A stretch of DNA of 64,000 nt from Streptomyces sp. NBC_01775 (GTDB lineage Bacteria > Actinomycetota > Actinomycetes > Streptomycetales > Streptomycetaceae), in NCBI RefSeq assembly GCF_035917675.1, contig NZ_CP109104.1, positions 4,650,001 to 4,714,000 of the forward strand, given 5' to 3'. A program made the translations under genes and the position numbers. Under the pieces are notes generated by a model that saw only the letters and a list, made by a program, of their open reading frames with translations, was not told the DNA's origin and did no database searches. Positions 48,191-58,404 of the stretch are shown here, one piece after another; within the stretch, counting starts at the first letter, position 1, and each line of letters begins with the position of its first letter.

Positions 48191-49069
48191 TTACTTCGAG
48201 CCCTGGACCGCGTGCCCGCCGAACTGGTTGCGCAGCGCGGCCACCATCTTCATCTGCGGCGAGTCCTCCTGCTGCGAGGTGAACCGCGCGAACAGCGACG
48301 CCGTGATCGCGGGCAGCGGCACACCGTTGTCGATCGCCGCCTCCACCGTCCAGCGGCCCTCGCCCGAGTCCGCGGCGACCCCGCGCAGCTTCTCCAGGTG
48401 CTCGTCGTCATCCAGCGCCTTGACCGCCAGGTCCAACAGCCAGGAACGGATGACCGTGCCCTCCTGCCAGGAGCGGAAGATCTCGCGCACGTCGGTGACC
48501 GATTCGGCGGCCTCCAGCAGCTCCCAGCCCTCGGCGAAGGCCTGCATCATCGCGTACTCGACACCGTTGTGGACCATCTTCGCGAAGTGCCCGGCGCCCA
48601 CCTTGCCCGCGTGCACCGAGCCGAACTCGCTCTCCGGCTTCAGCGCGTCGAAGACCGGCTGCACCTTCGCCACGTACTCGACATCACCGCCGTACATCAG
48701 CGCGTAGCCGTTCTCCAGGCCCCAGACGCCGCCGGAGACCCCGCAGTCCACAAAGCCGATGCCCTTGGCCGCCAGCTCCTCCGCGTGCTTCTCATCGTCC
48801 GACCAGCGGGAGTTGCCGCCGTCCACGACCAGGTCCCCGGGGGAGAGCAGCTCGGCCAGCTCGTCGACCGTGGACTGGGTGGCCGCGCCCGCCGGGACCA
48901 TCACCCACACCACACGCGGCGCGCTGAGCCGGTCCACCAGCTCCTTCAGGCTGCCCACGTCCGCCACGGCCGGATTCCGGTCATAGCCGATGACCGTGTG
49001 GCCACCCCGGCGGATGCGTTCCCGCATGTTCCCGCCCATCTTGCCGAGACCGACCAGACCGAGCTCCAT
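48191..49069 (-). CDS. gnd: 6-phosphogluconate dehydrogenase (decarboxylating), NAD-type
   Basis: 292 residues, shorter than the 470-residue NADP enzyme, so of the YqeC/GntZ type. Rossmann N-terminus MELGLVGLGKMGGNMRERI; VVDGGNSRWSD and CGVSGGVWGLENGYALMYGG are the signature substrate loop; catalytic Lys/His in GHFAKMVHNGVEYAMMQAFAE. It makes ribulose 5-phosphate and NAD(P)H. ATG at 49069 has AAGGGGC five bases upstream; GTG one codon earlier is too close. The gene lies between dnaN and recF, the standard streptomycete arrangement. Confidence 0.94.
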   Translation of the reverse strand: MELGLVGLGKMGGNMRERIRRGGHTVIGYDRNPAVADVGSLKELVDRLSAPRVVWVMVPAGAATQSTVDELAELLSPGDLVVDGGNSRWSDDEKHAEELAAKGIGFVDCGVSGGVWGLENGYALMYGGDVEYVAKVQPVFDALKPESEFGSVHAGKVGAGHFAKMVHNGVEYAMMQAFAEGWELLEAAESVTDVREIFRSWQEGTVIRSWLLDLAVKALDDDEHLEKLRGVAADSGEGRWTVEAAIDNGVPLPAITASLFARFTSQQEDSPQMKMVAALRNQFGGHAVQGSK

Positions 49070-49269
49070 CACTGCCCCTTAGCTGAGTTTCTTGGCGTAT
49101 TCCGACCGAATACGACCCTACGCCTCCACAATCTGTGGGCAGGCTGCCGCCAGGGAAGGCCGCGCGGGTGCCTCCGGGCCGAAGGCCGGAGAGGGTACGG
49201 ACCGGCCACGGGCCCTCGGCCGACGGCGGCCCGCCCCCGCCGGCCCGTCGGCCGCACCGGCCGCAGGCG

Positions 49270-50400
49270 TCAGCCCGACAGGCGGACGGGCATGATCAGG
49301 TACTTGTACGCATCGTCCGCCTCGGCATCCTTGGCCGGACGGCCGCTGAGCAGGGCGGGCTTGGTCGAGGTCGTGAACGAGAGCTGCGCCACGGGGGAGT
49401 CGATGGCGCTCAGCCCCTCCAGCAGGAAGCCGGGGTTGAAGGCGATCGAGATGTCGTCGCCCTCCAGGTCGGCATCCACCCGCTCCACAGCCTGTGCGTC
49501 GTCGCTGGACCCTGCCTCCAGGGTCAGCACGCCCTGCTCGAAGCTGAGCCGTACCGGGGTGTTCCGCTCGGCGACCAGCGCGACGCGCTTGACGGCCTCC
49601 ACGAACGGCGCCGTCTCGATCACGGCGACGGAGTTGAACTCGGTCGGGAACAGGGTGCGGTACTTGGGCAGATCGCCCTCCAGCAGCCGCGTCGTCGTAC
49701 GCCGCCCCGCGCCCTCGAAACCGATCAGGCCCTCGCCGGAACCGGAGCCGGACAGCGCCAGCGTCACGTTGTCACCGCCGCTGAGCGACTTGGCGGTGTC
49801 CAGCAGCGTCTTGGCGGGCACCAGGGCCACGGCCGAGGCATCCGGCGTCTCCGGCTTCCACAGGAACTCGCGCACCGCGAAGCGGTAGCGGTCGGTGGAG
49901 GCCAGCGTGACGGTGTCGCCCTCGATCTCGATACGCACACCCGTGAGCACCGGCAGCGTGTCGTCCCGCCCCGCGGCGATGGCCACCTGCTGGGCGGCGG
50001 CGGCGAAGACCTCCCCCGGGACCGTGCCCGTGGCGGTCGGCATCTCGGGCAGCGCCGGATACTCCTCCACAGGCAGTGTGTGCAGCGTGAAGCGCGAGGA
50101 GCCGCAGACCACGGTGGCCCGTACACCGTCTGTGGAGATCTCCACCGGACGGTTGGGAAGGGCGCGGCAGATGTCGGCGAGCAGCCGCCCGGACACCAGG
50201 ACCGTGCCGTCCTCCTCCACCTCGGCCTCGACCGACACCCGGGCCGAGACCTCGTAGTCGAAGCCGGAGAGGCTCAGGGTGCCCTCCTCCGCCTTCAGCA
50301 GCAGGCCGGCGAGGACCGGCACCGGCGGACGGGCGGGGAGGCTCTTGGCAGCCCACGCCACCGCCTCCGCCAGGACATCGCGCTCTACCCGGATCTTCAC
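49270..50400 (-). CDS. dnaN: DNA polymerase III sliding clamp (beta)
   Basis: 376 residues with three clamp domains: KIRVERDVLAEAVAWAAKSL at the N-terminus, VLAGLLLKAEEGTLSLSGFDYEV, GVRIEIEGDTVTLASTDRYRFAVRE, and the C-terminal VSSxxAQ-like end KYLIMPVRLSG. It tethers the polymerase to DNA. GTG at 50400 matches the usual 376-residue length; longer frames upstream run into oriC. Confidence 0.97.
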   Translation of the reverse strand: MKIRVERDVLAEAVAWAAKSLPARPPVPVLAGLLLKAEEGTLSLSGFDYEVSARVSVEAEVEEDGTVLVSGRLLADICRALPNRPVEISTDGVRATVVCGSSRFTLHTLPVEEYPALPEMPTATGTVPGEVFAAAAQQVAIAAGRDDTLPVLTGVRIEIEGDTVTLASTDRYRFAVREFLWKPETPDASAVALVPAKTLLDTAKSLSGGDNVTLALSGSGSGEGLIGFEGAGRRTTTRLLEGDLPKYRTLFPTEFNSVAVIETAPFVEAVKRVALVAERNTPVRLSFEQGVLTLEAGSSDDAQAVERVDADLEGDDISIAFNPGFLLEGLSAIDSPVAQLSFTTSTKPALLSGRPAKDAEADDAYKYLIMPVRLSG

Positions 50401-51271
50401 CTTCAGCCGCCTCCTGCTGCTCCTGCTCGCTGTTGCCGGGCACCAGTCTGACGCACGGCACTGACAGGAGGTGCGGCTGCGGGTCAACTCGTCGCGATCC
50501 GACCCGAGGCCCGAGGAGCCGAGTTGTGCACAGCCCCCACTTCGAAGCGATTTCCGGGCTCTCTATAGGTAGTCGTAGTAGTAGGGGCTGTGGAAACGGT
50601 GGAAAAGCGCGTTTCCCCAGCTCAGACCCGGAATTTTGTCCACCGCGCCTGTGGGCGGACCGGTGGAGGAACGAGGGGTTTCTGTGGACGCAGGAAAGTT
50701 CTGCACAGCCCACCCACAGACCGGGGCGGGTTCCCCACAGCGGCGCCCACAGTTTTACCCGCCTTTCCCACAGCCCAATCCTGGCCCTCGGTGTGACCGC
50801 TTTCACTCGTACCGGTGAGAGGGCGCGTTGCCTTGCCGAACAGTGGACAGGTCTGTGGAGAAGCTGGGGAAAAGCCGCCTCTGCCTGTGGGCGGGCGGTG
50901 GACAAGCTGATGCGCGCCGCCGGGCACGCTTCCCCCTCCACACACTGTGGACGGCGGGCGCCCACAAGTACACAGGCGGATGACCTTGGTAAACCGCCTG
51001 CCGGCCGGGCCCGTTGTGGACGCAGTTGGGACAACTGACAAGGTCCCCAGGGTGTGGAAGCGGGAAACCCCATATTTCTGTGGACCGACCCCTCCCCGGC
51101 CCCCGTAATCGAACAGCGAAGAGCCCCCGGGGAGTTGCTCCCCGGGGGCCCGGTGGTCGCTGAGGGGTCTCGCGGCAGCTGGTGAGGGGCCGCGAGACAG
51201 AGGCTCAGGGACGGTGTGACAGACGCGGAGACGTCGAGTGACAGCGGCCGAGAGGCCGCACGCGGACCGTC
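50401..51271. other. oriC: Chromosomal replication origin oriC
   Basis: About 870 bp between dnaN and dnaA without genes and packed with DnaA-box-like sequences in both orientations. Clear near-consensus boxes are TTGTGCACA (50524-50532), TTGTCCACC (50636-50644), and reverse boxes at 50854-50862 (TTCTCCACA), 50897-50905 (TTGTCCACC), 50946-50954 (CCGTCCACA), 51015-51023 (GCGTCCACA) and 51079-51087. Many weaker copies lie between. Streptomyces oriC regions carry around twenty boxes. AT-richer parts occur near 50565-50585 and 51065-51080. The terminator at 51122 closes the left side. Confidence 0.95.
51122..51148 (-). terminator. Terminator of dnaA
   Basis: GCCCCCGGGGAG and CTCCCCGGGGGC form a perfect stem with a three-base loop, about 125 bp past the dnaA stop on the minus strand. 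Confidence 0.9.
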
Positions 51272-53254
51272 TCAGGCGTTCTTGATGCGGTTGGTCAGCT
51301 CGGTGACCTGGTTGTAGATGGAGCGCCGCTCGGCCATGAGGGCACGGATCTTGCGGTCGGCGTGCATCACGGTGGTGTGGTCCCTGCCGCCGAACTGGCC
51401 GCCGATCTTCGGCAGTGACAGATCCGTCAGCTCGCGGCACAGGTACATCGCGATCTGCCGTGCCGTCACCAGCACCCGGCTGCGCGAGGACCCGCACAGG
51501 TCGTCCACCGTCAGCCCGAAGTAGTCCGCCGTCGCCGCCATGATGGCCGGGGCCGTGATCTCCGGAGTGGCGTCCTCGCCGCCGGGGATGAGGTCCTTGA
51601 GCACGATCTCCGTCAGCCCGAGGTCGACCGGCTGCCGGTTGAGGCTGGCGAAGGCCGTGACCCGGATCAGCGCGCCCTCCAGCTCCCGGATGTTGCGCGA
51701 GATCCGTGAGGCGATGAACTCCAGCACCTCGGGCGGGGCGTTGAGCTGCTCCTGCACCGCCTTCTTCCGGAGGATCGCGATGCGCGTCTCCAGCTCCGGA
51801 GGCTGCACATCGGTGATCAGGCCCCACTCGAAGCGGTTGCGCAGCCGGTCCTCCAGCGTCTCCAGCGCCTTGGGCGGCCGGTCGCTGGACAGCACGATCT
51901 GCTTGTTGGCGTTGTGCAGGGTGTTGAAGGTGTGGAAGAACTCCTCCTGCGTCGACTCCTTGTCCGCCAGGAACTGGACGTCGTCGACAAGCAGGATGTC
52001 CATGTCGCGGTAGCGCTTGCGGAACGCGTCCGCCTTGCCGTCGCGGATGGAGTTGATGAACTCGTTGGTGAACTCCTCCGAGCTGACGTAGCGCACCCGC
52101 GTGCCCGGATAGAGGCTGCGCGCGTAGTGGCCGATCGCGTGGAGCAGGTGCGTCTTGCCGAGCCCGGACTCGCCGTAGATGAACAGCGGGTTGTACGCCT
52201 TGGCCGGGGCCTCGGCGACGGCGACCGCGGCGGCGTGCGCGAAGCGGTTGGAAGCACCGATCACGAAGGTGTCGAACAGGTACTTCGGATTCAGCCGCGC
52301 CGTCGGCTCCCCCGGGCCCGTGGCGGGCGCCGGCTGAGCGGCCAGCGGCCCCGGGGCCCCGCTGGGGGCGGGCAGCTGGGCGGGGCTGTCGTACTGCGCA
52401 CCTGGCGGCCGGCCCTGCTGGGGCACCTGCGGACGGTGGCGCTGGCGCTGCTGATCGTAGGTCTCGTACGGCTGCTGGTCGTAGCTCTGCTGCTCGTATC
52501 CTTGCTGGTCATAGCCCTGCTGGTCGTACGGCTGCTGCTCGTACGGCTGGCGCCGGCGGTCGTAGGGCTGATGGCGCTGGTGCTGCGGGGGATAGGGCTC
52601 GTGCGGCTGCGGCCAGGGAGAGGGGCCGGGACCGGGGCCCGGGCCCTGGCGGGGGTTCGGCGGGTAGTCCGGGTACGCGTTGCGGGCGCCGGGCAGGTCG
52701 CGGTTCTCGTACTGCTCGCGGCCGTGCTGGCCGGGCTGGCTGTGCTGCCCGGGTTGTCCGGGCTGGTTGTGAGAGGAGTGCTGGCCGCGCTGGTCGTAGC
52801 TGTCGTACGACTCATGCGGTTGGTATCCGTCATAGGTGCTGTCGTAGCCGCCCTCACGCTGCGGGGGCTGGTGGGACTGCTGCTGCTCGGGAGGCGCGGC
52901 GGGGGCCGGGATCGACGGGCCGCCCGGGGCGGAAGGTGCCGATGGGGCAGGGGAAGCGGGGGCCGGGGAGGCGGCGGGCTCGGGCGCGGGGCCGGTTACC
53001 GTGATCGCCAGGCGGATGGGCTGCTGGCACTCACGGCTGAGGGCTTCGCTGATCATCGGCGAGAGGCGGCCTTCCAGGACGCCCTTCGCGTATTCGTTCG
53101 GCACGCCGAGCAGCGCGGTGCCGGAGACCAGGACGAGGGGCTGGCAGTCGCGCAGCCAGCGCTGGTCCTTGGCTTCCACTCCCTGTCCCTCGCGCAGGAG
53201 CTGCTCCAGCACGCGCGGCCACACTGCGGCAAGATCGGCAGGCAGGTCAGCCAC
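51272..53254 (-). CDS. dnaA: Chromosomal replication initiator DnaA
   Basis: 660 residues. Domain I (~1-90) [13 protein letters not shown]; an unusually long domain II (~90-320) rich in Tyr, Gln, Pro and Asp, as in all Streptomyces DnaA; domain III AAA+ with [28 protein letters not shown] and the sensor/arginine-finger region; domain IV with the helix-turn-helix [15 protein letters not shown]. It binds boxes in the adjacent oriC. GTG at 53254; upstream frame continues without similarity. Confidence 0.98.
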   Translation of the reverse strand: MADLPADLAAVWPRVLEQLLREGQGVEAKDQRWLRDCQPLVLVSGTALLGVPNEYAKGVLEGRLSPMISEALSRECQQPIRLAITVTGPAPEPAASPAPASPAPSAPSAPGGPSIPAPAAPPEQQQSHQPPQREGGYDSTYDGYQPHESYDSYDQRGQHSSHNQPGQPGQHSQPGQHGREQYENRDLPGARNAYPDYPPNPRQGPGPGPGPSPWPQPHEPYPPQHQRHQPYDRRRQPYEQQPYDQQGYDQQGYEQQSYDQQPYETYDQQRQRHRPQVPQQGRPPGAQYDSPAQLPAPSGAPGPLAAQPAPATGPGEPTARLNPKYLFDTFVIGASNRFAHAAAVAVAEAPAKAYNPLFIYGESGLGKTHLLHAIGHYARSLYPGTRVRYVSSEEFTNEFINSIRDGKADAFRKRYRDMDILLVDDVQFLADKESTQEEFFHTFNTLHNANKQIVLSSDRPPKALETLEDRLRNRFEWGLITDVQPPELETRIAILRKKAVQEQLNAPPEVLEFIASRISRNIRELEGALIRVTAFASLNRQPVDLGLTEIVLKDLIPGGEDATPEITAPAIMAATADYFGLTVDDLCGSSRSRVLVTARQIAMYLCRELTDLSLPKIGGQFGGRDHTTVMHADRKIRALMAERRSIYNQVTELTNRIKNA

Positions 53255-53683
53255 GGGGCACGCTCTCTCACTCGCTGAATGACGGATCGTCGTGATGACG
53301 GGTCGTTCCGTGACCGACCAGATCCCACGAATGTGTGGTTCTCGGGACGGTCGGGAAGGAAGGGAAGTTCGGCCACGGTAGTCACGCGGACCTGCCCCGT
53401 TCAAGTCGTTGTCCACAGGCTGTGCACGAGTGCAGTAGCGGGGTTGCCCCGCTGACACTGGTTTGACCGGATGGCGTAAGCGCGCGTACCGTGACCAGGT
53501 CGAGTTGTCGACGGCTGCTGCCGCCTGCCTCCGATGGGCAAGATCAGCGGGTTTACCCGCTCGGTCAGGAAGCGGTGCACTCGGGCGTTGCGAGCTACTC
53601 GTGGGCGCACGGTGACAGCCGGTCGACTCCCTACACCCCGTCCCGCGAAGATCGCGGGGCCGAAGCATTCCTGGAGCCCCCGA
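53255..53683. promoter_or_regulatory. dnaA-rpmH intergenic region with a consensus DnaA box
   Basis: 429 bp of divergent promoters for dnaA (left) and rpmH (right). It contains the perfect streptomycete box TTGTCCACA at 53409-53417, followed by TGTGCACGA; binding there would let DnaA repress its own gene. No other gene seen. Confidence 0.75.
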
Positions 53684-53821
53684 GTGAGCAAGCGCACCTT
53701 CCAGCCGAACACCCGTCGCCGCGCGAAGACCCACGGCTTCCGGCTGCGCATGCGGACCCGCGCCGGCCGCGCGATCGTCGCGAACCGCCGCAGCAAGGGT
53801 CGCACCCGCCTGTCGGCCTGA
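53684..53821 (+). CDS. rpmH: Ribosomal protein L34
   Basis: 45 residues, [20 protein letters not shown] then [25 protein letters not shown] in the frame; the KRTFQPN start and RTRxGRxIxxxRRxKGR core are invariant in L34. GTG start at 53684. Divergent from dnaA and followed 24 bases later by rnpA, the usual gene pair. Confidence 0.97.
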   Translation: MSKRTFQPNTRRRAKTHGFRLRMRTRAGRAIVANRRSKGRTRLSA

Positions 53822-53845
53822 GCAGCCTGATCACAGGTCCATGAC

Positions 53846-54274
53846 GTGCTGCCTACCGAGAACCGGCTGAGGCGGCGCGAGGACTTCGCGACCGCGGTAC
53901 GCCGAGGACGCAGGGCGGGTCGCCCGCTCCTCGTCGTCCACCTCCGCAGTCGAACGGACCCGCACGCGCCAGGGGAAGAGGTTCCCCCGGCACGTGCGGG
54001 TTTCGTCGTGAGCAAGGCGGTGGGCAACGCGGTGATCCGTAACCGTGTGAAGCGGCGCCTGCGGCATCTGATGCGTGACCACCTCCCGGGTCTGCCCCCG
54101 GGTAGCCTGGTTGTCGTACGGGCGCTGCCCGGCGCGGGAGAGGCGGATCACTCCGCTCTGGTCCGTGATCTGGACGCCGCGCTGCGGAGGCTGCCTGGAG
54201 GGTCCCCTCGCTGTGAGACCTCGGGGGACGGCCCCCGGACCCCCGGCCGTGAACCGGGAGGGAGTGCTCAGTGA
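53846..54274 (+). CDS. rnpA: Ribonuclease P protein component
   Basis: 142 residues. [44 protein letters not shown] (the RNR signature) and [10 protein letters not shown] are diagnostic. It binds the RNase P RNA to process tRNA 5' ends; the catalytic RNA gene is not in the window. The C-terminal ~25 residues are Gly/Pro/Arg-rich and dispensable-looking. GTG at 53846; the stop overlaps yidD (GTGA). Confidence 0.96.
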   Translation: MLPTENRLRRREDFATAVRRGRRAGRPLLVVHLRSRTDPHAPGEEVPPARAGFVVSKAVGNAVIRNRVKRRLRHLMRDHLPGLPPGSLVVVRALPGAGEADHSALVRDLDAALRRLPGGSPRCETSGDGPRTPGREPGGSAQ

Positions 54275-54561
54275 AGTTCCCGCTGCTGTGGCTGATCAAG
54301 CTGTACCAGTGGACCATCAGTCCGATGCTCGGGCCGGTGTGCCGTTTCTATCCGTCGTGCTCGCACTACGGATATACGGCCATCCACCGTCACGGTGCCG
54401 TGAAGGGCACGGCGCTGACCGCCTGGCGCATTCTGCGCTGCAACCCGTGGTCGCCCGGTGGTGTCGACCATGTCCCCACCCGGAAGCACCCGGTATGGCA
54501 CCAGCGGATCCGCTCGCGCTGGCAGCAGCACCGGACCCAGTCCAACGCCCAAGGAGCCTGA
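54271..54561 (+). CDS. yidD: Membrane protein insertion factor YidD
   Basis: 96 residues. [34 protein letters not shown] shows the family core in parts: [15 protein letters not shown], and the later [13 protein letters not shown]. It assists YidC in inserting proteins. GTG overlaps rnpA stop; yidC begins four bases after it ends. Confidence 0.96.
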   Translation: MKFPLLWLIKLYQWTISPMLGPVCRFYPSCSHYGYTAIHRHGAVKGTALTAWRILRCNPWSPGGVDHVPTRKHPVWHQRIRSRWQQHRTQSNAQGA

Positions 54562-54564
54562 TTC

Positions 54565-55797
54565 GTGGACACGATCCTGAGTCCTCTCTATACCGCTGTC
54601 TCCTGGATCATTGTCCAGTTCCATTCGCTGTTCAGCCTGGTCTTCGACGAGAACAGCGGCTGGGCCTGGGGTCTGTCCATCTTCTGTCTGGTGGTCCTGA
54701 TCCGGATCTGCCTGATCCCGCTCTTCGTGAAGCAGATCAAGTCGACCCGGAACATGCAGGCGCTCCAGCCGAAGATGAAGGCGATCCAGGAGCGCTACAA
54801 GAGCGACAAGCAGCGCCAGAGCGAAGAGATGATGAAGCTCTACAAGGAGACGGGCACCAACCCGCTCTCCAGCTGCCTGCCGATCCTGGCGCAGTCGCCG
54901 TTCTTCATCGCGCTCTTCCAGGTGCTCAACCACATCGCGGGCGACCGGGCGGTGGGTGTGCTCACCCAGTCGCAGGTCGACAGCGCCCGTAACGCGAAGA
55001 TCTTCGGCGCCCCGATCGCCGCGAAGTTCATGGACAGCGCCGGCAAGGCGCAAGAGCTGGCAGCCTCACTGACGGACATCCGCGTGGTCACGGTCATCAT
55101 GATCGTGCTGATGTCGGCTTCGCAGTTCTACACGCAGCGCCAGCTGATGACCAAGAACGTCGACCTGACGGTGAAGACGCCGTTCATGCAGCAGCAGAAG
55201 ATGCTGATGTACGTCTTCCCCATCATGTTCGCCGTCTTCGGCATCAACTTCCCCGTCGGTGTCCTCGTCTACTGGCTGACCACCAACGTGTGGACCATGG
55301 GCCAGCAGCTCTTCGTCATCAAGCGCAACCCGACGCCCGGCTCGCGGGCCTTCAATGAGCGCCAGGAGAAGCTGCGCGCGGCGGGCAAGCTGAAGGAGGA
55401 CCCCAAGGAGGTCGAGGCGCGGGAGGCCGTCGAGGCGGCGCGCGCCAGGCGTCAGCAGCCCAAGCGGCAGAGCAAGTCCCGGCGCCAGACCGGTCCGGTG
55501 ACGGGCGGCACGGCGGGCACGGAGAAGACCGGGGCCACCACTTCGCTGGAGAAGGCCGACGCACCGGGTGTGGAGGACGCCGCGCCGACCGGCCAGAAGA
55601 AGGCGGGCGCGGGCCAGAAGCAGGGCCAGAAGACGCCGCAGTCGCAGCAGAAGAGCGGCCAGAAGCCCGGCCAGAAGCAGCAGTCCGGCCAGGCCAAGTC
55701 CGGCCAGCAGAAGTCGGGCCAGAAGAAGTCGGGCCAGAAGAAGTCCGGGCAGCAGCGCAAGGGCCCGCAGCGTCCCAAGCACCCGTCCAAGAAGTGA
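54565..55797 (+). CDS. yidC: Membrane protein insertase YidC
   Basis: 410 residues with five helices: TM1 near residues 25-40, the conserved [24 protein letters not shown] (split) cytosolic hairpin after it, [23 protein letters not shown], and TM4/5 within ~190-260. The C-terminus (~290-410) is basic and Gln/Ser/Lys-rich (GQKKSGQ repeats), typical of actinobacterial YidC and probably ribosome-binding. Inserts membrane proteins with or without Sec. GTG at 54565. Confidence 0.96.
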   Translation: MDTILSPLYTAVSWIIVQFHSLFSLVFDENSGWAWGLSIFCLVVLIRICLIPLFVKQIKSTRNMQALQPKMKAIQERYKSDKQRQSEEMMKLYKETGTNPLSSCLPILAQSPFFIALFQVLNHIAGDRAVGVLTQSQVDSARNAKIFGAPIAAKFMDSAGKAQELAASLTDIRVVTVIMIVLMSASQFYTQRQLMTKNVDLTVKTPFMQQQKMLMYVFPIMFAVFGINFPVGVLVYWLTTNVWTMGQQLFVIKRNPTPGSRAFNERQEKLRAAGKLKEDPKEVEAREAVEAARARRQQPKRQSKSRRQTGPVTGGTAGTEKTGATTSLEKADAPGVEDAAPTGQKKAGAGQKQGQKTPQSQQKSGQKPGQKQQSGQAKSGQQKSGQKKSGQKKSGQQRKGPQRPKHPSKK

Positions 55798-55817
55798 GCA
55801 CCGAAGGAGTCCCCGCC

Positions 55818-56318
55818 GTGACGGACACGACTGCCCCAGAGGGCACCGACACCCTGTCCCGCCTGGAACAGGAGGGTGAGATCGCGGCCGACTATCTTGA
55901 GGCGCTTCTCGATATCGCCGACCTGGACGGCGACATCGACATGGACGTCGAGGCCGACCGAGCCGCGGTATCGATCATCAGCGAGGGCTCGTCCCGCGAC
56001 CTTCAGAAGCTGGTCGGCCGGGACGGGGAGGTCCTGGAGGCGATCCAGGAGCTGACGCGTCTCGCGGTGCACCGCGAGACCGGTGACCGCAGCCGGCTGA
56101 TGCTGGACATCGCCGGGTTCCGCGCGCGCAAGCGTGAGGAGCTGGCGGAGCTGGGCGCGAAGGCCGCGCAGGAGGCACAGAGCAGCGGTGGGCCGGTGAA
56201 GCTGCGCCCGATGACGCCCTTCGAGCGCAAGGTTGTGCACGACGCGGTGAAGGCCGCCGGGCTGCGCAGCGAGTCCGAGGGCGAGGAGCCGCAGCGCTGC
56301 GTGGTCGTTCTCCCGTGA
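55818..56318 (+). CDS. khpB: Jag/KhpB-type RNA-binding protein (KH and R3H domains)
   Basis: 166 residues. KH domain ~30-95 with GRDGEVLEAIQELTRLAVHR, and R3H domain ~105-165 with LDIAGFRARKREEL and LRPMTPFERKVVHDAV (typical R3H P.....R..H..v). No N-terminal Jag domain is present. It binds RNA and, in Firmicutes, controls cell elongation under PASTA-kinase input. I chose GTG at 55818 with GAAGGAGT eight bases upstream; GTG at 55794 overlaps the yidC stop and is possible. Confidence 0.92.
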   Translation: MTDTTAPEGTDTLSRLEQEGEIAADYLEALLDIADLDGDIDMDVEADRAAVSIISEGSSRDLQKLVGRDGEVLEAIQELTRLAVHRETGDRSRLMLDIAGFRARKREELAELGAKAAQEAQSSGGPVKLRPMTPFERKVVHDAVKAAGLRSESEGEEPQRCVVVLP

Positions 56319-57076
56319 CGGAGCTTTCGGGGGAGCCCCAGGAGCAGGAGCCGAGTCTTCCGCCCGCTCCTGAGACGGCGCGCAAGGTCTTCGGTGACAG
56401 CCTGCGGGACGTTGAGCGCTACGCGGAGCTGCTGGCGGATGTCGGGGTACGGCGCGGCCTGATCGGGCCGCGCGAGGTGCCCCGGTTGTGGGAGCGGCAC
56501 CTGCTGAACTGCGTGGTGCTTTCCGAGGTCGTGCCCGAGGAAGTGACGGTGTGCGACGTGGGCTCGGGTGCCGGGCTGCCGGGCATCCCGCTGGCGCTGG
56601 TGCGGCCCGACCTCAAGATCACGCTGCTGGAGCCGCTGCTGCGGCGTACGACCTTTCTGCAGGAGGTCGTCGAGCTGCTGGGCCTGGATCATGTGACGGT
56701 GATGCGGGGCCGGGCCGAGGAGATGCTGGGCTCGCTGACGCCGGTGCATGTGGTGACGGCCCGCGCCGTGGCTCCGCTGGAGCGGCTGGCGGGCTGGGGA
56801 GTTCCGCTGCTGCGGCCCTACGGCGAGATGGTGGCGATCAAGGGCGACACCGCCGAGGACGAGGTCCGGGCCGCCAGGGACGCGCTGCACAAGCTGGGCG
56901 TCGTGGAGACCACGGTCGAGCAGATCGGTGAGGGTGTCGTCGATCCCCTCTCGACGGTGGTGCGGGCCCGGGTGGGGGAGAGCCCCGGAGGGGTGCGGTT
57001 CGCGGCCCGGCGGGCCAAGGCGGAGAAGGCCGCCCGCTCGGGTGGCCGGACGGCACGGGGACACCGCCGACGCTGA
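56315..57076 (+). CDS. rsmG: 16S rRNA (guanine527-N7) methyltransferase RsmG
   Basis: 253 residues, class I SAM methyltransferase: VRRGLIGPREVPRLWERHLLNCVVL, then motif I VCDVGSGAGLPGIPLALVRP, TLLEPLLRRTTFL, HVVTARAVAPLERL. It methylates G527 of 16S rRNA; loss gives low-level streptomycin resistance. The GTG at 56315 overlaps the preceding stop (GTGA). The tail is Arg/Gly-rich. Confidence 0.95.
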   Translation: MTELSGEPQEQEPSLPPAPETARKVFGDSLRDVERYAELLADVGVRRGLIGPREVPRLWERHLLNCVVLSEVVPEEVTVCDVGSGAGLPGIPLALVRPDLKITLLEPLLRRTTFLQEVVELLGLDHVTVMRGRAEEMLGSLTPVHVVTARAVAPLERLAGWGVPLLRPYGEMVAIKGDTAEDEVRAARDALHKLGVVETTVEQIGEGVVDPLSTVVRARVGESPGGVRFAARRAKAEKAARSGGRTARGHRRR

Positions 57077-57155
57077 GGGCGCTACTCCATAAAAGCTCTT
57101 AAAACTACACATAGCGGAGTGTCGCGGCGTTCCGTGGACCGAGCCCATGCATCGT

Positions 57156-57169
57156 GTTTCACGTGAAAC
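57156..57169. other. parS: parS site 1
   Basis: Perfect GTTTCACGTGAAAC, between rsmG and parA. If parA begins at the more upstream GTG (57154) this site lies in its first codons (MFHVKR). Confidence 0.95.
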
Positions 57170-57306
57170 GCCGCTCTCTCTTGCACGGAATCATCAACAG
57201 AGGCCGCGCTGCCGCCGGTGCGCGCGCCCATACCGCCTATGAGCCCCGTCGGGACGTGGATTCATCCACAACTGAGCGGGGCTCGCTGGTTCACGGGACC
57301 GAAAGC

Positions 57307-58404
57307 ATGGGAGGCTCTGCTCATAGCGAGCCTGATGTTGAGGAGAGTGAACCGTTGCGGTCCGACGCCAACATCGCGGGACCGATGGCCGATCCGGTCC
57401 CCGGTCCCCGTTCAGAACCAGGGGATACCAGCGCGGGTGGGGTCGCTCCCCGCGGTGACGCGGTACGTGAGACGCCGCCACCGATGGATGACACCCCGAT
57501 CGGCCGTGCCGCCCAGCAGGCGGTCGAGGCGATGAACCGTGCTGGTGAGGGCCTCCCCCGGCCCGCACAGACGCGCGTGATGGTTGTCGCCAACCAGAAG
57601 GGGGGCGTCGGGAAGACCACGACGACGGTGAATCTCGCCGCCTCGCTGGCCCTGCACGGCGCCCGGGTCCTGGTCGTCGACCTCGACCCGCAGGGCAACG
57701 CCTCCACGGCGCTGGGGGTCGACCACCACTCCGAGGTGCCGTCGATCTATGACGTCCTGGTGGAGAGCAAACCGCTCTCCGAGGTCGTCCAGCCGGTGCC
57801 GGACGTGGAAGGTCTCTTCTGCGCGCCCGCTACCATCGATCTCGCCGGTGCGGAGATCGAGCTGGTGTCGCTGGTCGCGCGGGAGAGCCGTCTTGAGCGG
57901 GCCATCGAGGCATACGAGCAGCCGCTGGACTACATCCTCATCGACTGCCCGCCCTCACTCGGCCTGCTGACGGTGAACGCGCTGGTCGCCGGCGCCGAGG
58001 TGCTGATCCCGATCCAGTGCGAGTACTACGCGCTGGAGGGCCTCGGCCAGCTCCTGCGCAACGTCGAGCTGGTGCGAGGGCATCTCAATCCGCAGCTGCA
58101 CGTCTCGACGATCATCCTGACCATGTACGACGGGCGGACGCGGCTGGCTTCGCAGGTGGCGGAGGAGGTGCGCAGTCACTTCGGCAAGGAGGTCCTGCGG
58201 ACCAACATCCCCCGTTCGGTCAGAATCTCCGAGGCTCCCAGCTACGGGCAGACGGTGCTCACCTACGACCCGGGCTCAAGCGGTTCGCTCTCCTACCTGG
58301 AGGCGGCGCGGGAGATCGCCCTGCGCGACCCCCATGTCGAGCAGGCCCAGCAGGAACAACAACAGCTACAGCAGCACGGCACCATGGCGGAGGGGACTCA
58401 GTGA
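57307..58404 (+). CDS. parA: Chromosome partitioning ATPase ParA
   Basis: 365 residues from the ATG at 57307, which begins [20 protein letters not shown], like other streptomycete ParA proteins. Deviant Walker [15 protein letters not shown] in [15 protein letters not shown] (about residues 98-112), Walker A' [14 protein letters not shown], Walker [15 protein letters not shown] longer in-frame start at GTG 57154 would put parS within the coding region. It segregates origins along hyphae with ParB. parB overlaps by GTGA. Confidence 0.95.
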   Translation: MGGSAHSEPDVEESEPLRSDANIAGPMADPVPGPRSEPGDTSAGGVAPRGDAVRETPPPMDDTPIGRAAQQAVEAMNRAGEGLPRPAQTRVMVVANQKGGVGKTTTTVNLAASLALHGARVLVVDLDPQGNASTALGVDHHSEVPSIYDVLVESKPLSEVVQPVPDVEGLFCAPATIDLAGAEIELVSLVARESRLERAIEAYEQPLDYILIDCPPSLGLLTVNALVAGAEVLIPIQCEYYALEGLGQLLRNVELVRGHLNPQLHVSTIILTMYDGRTRLASQVAEEVRSHFGKEVLRTNIPRSVRISEAPSYGQTVLTYDPGSSGSLSYLEAAREIALRDPHVEQAQQEQQQLQQHGTMAEGTQ

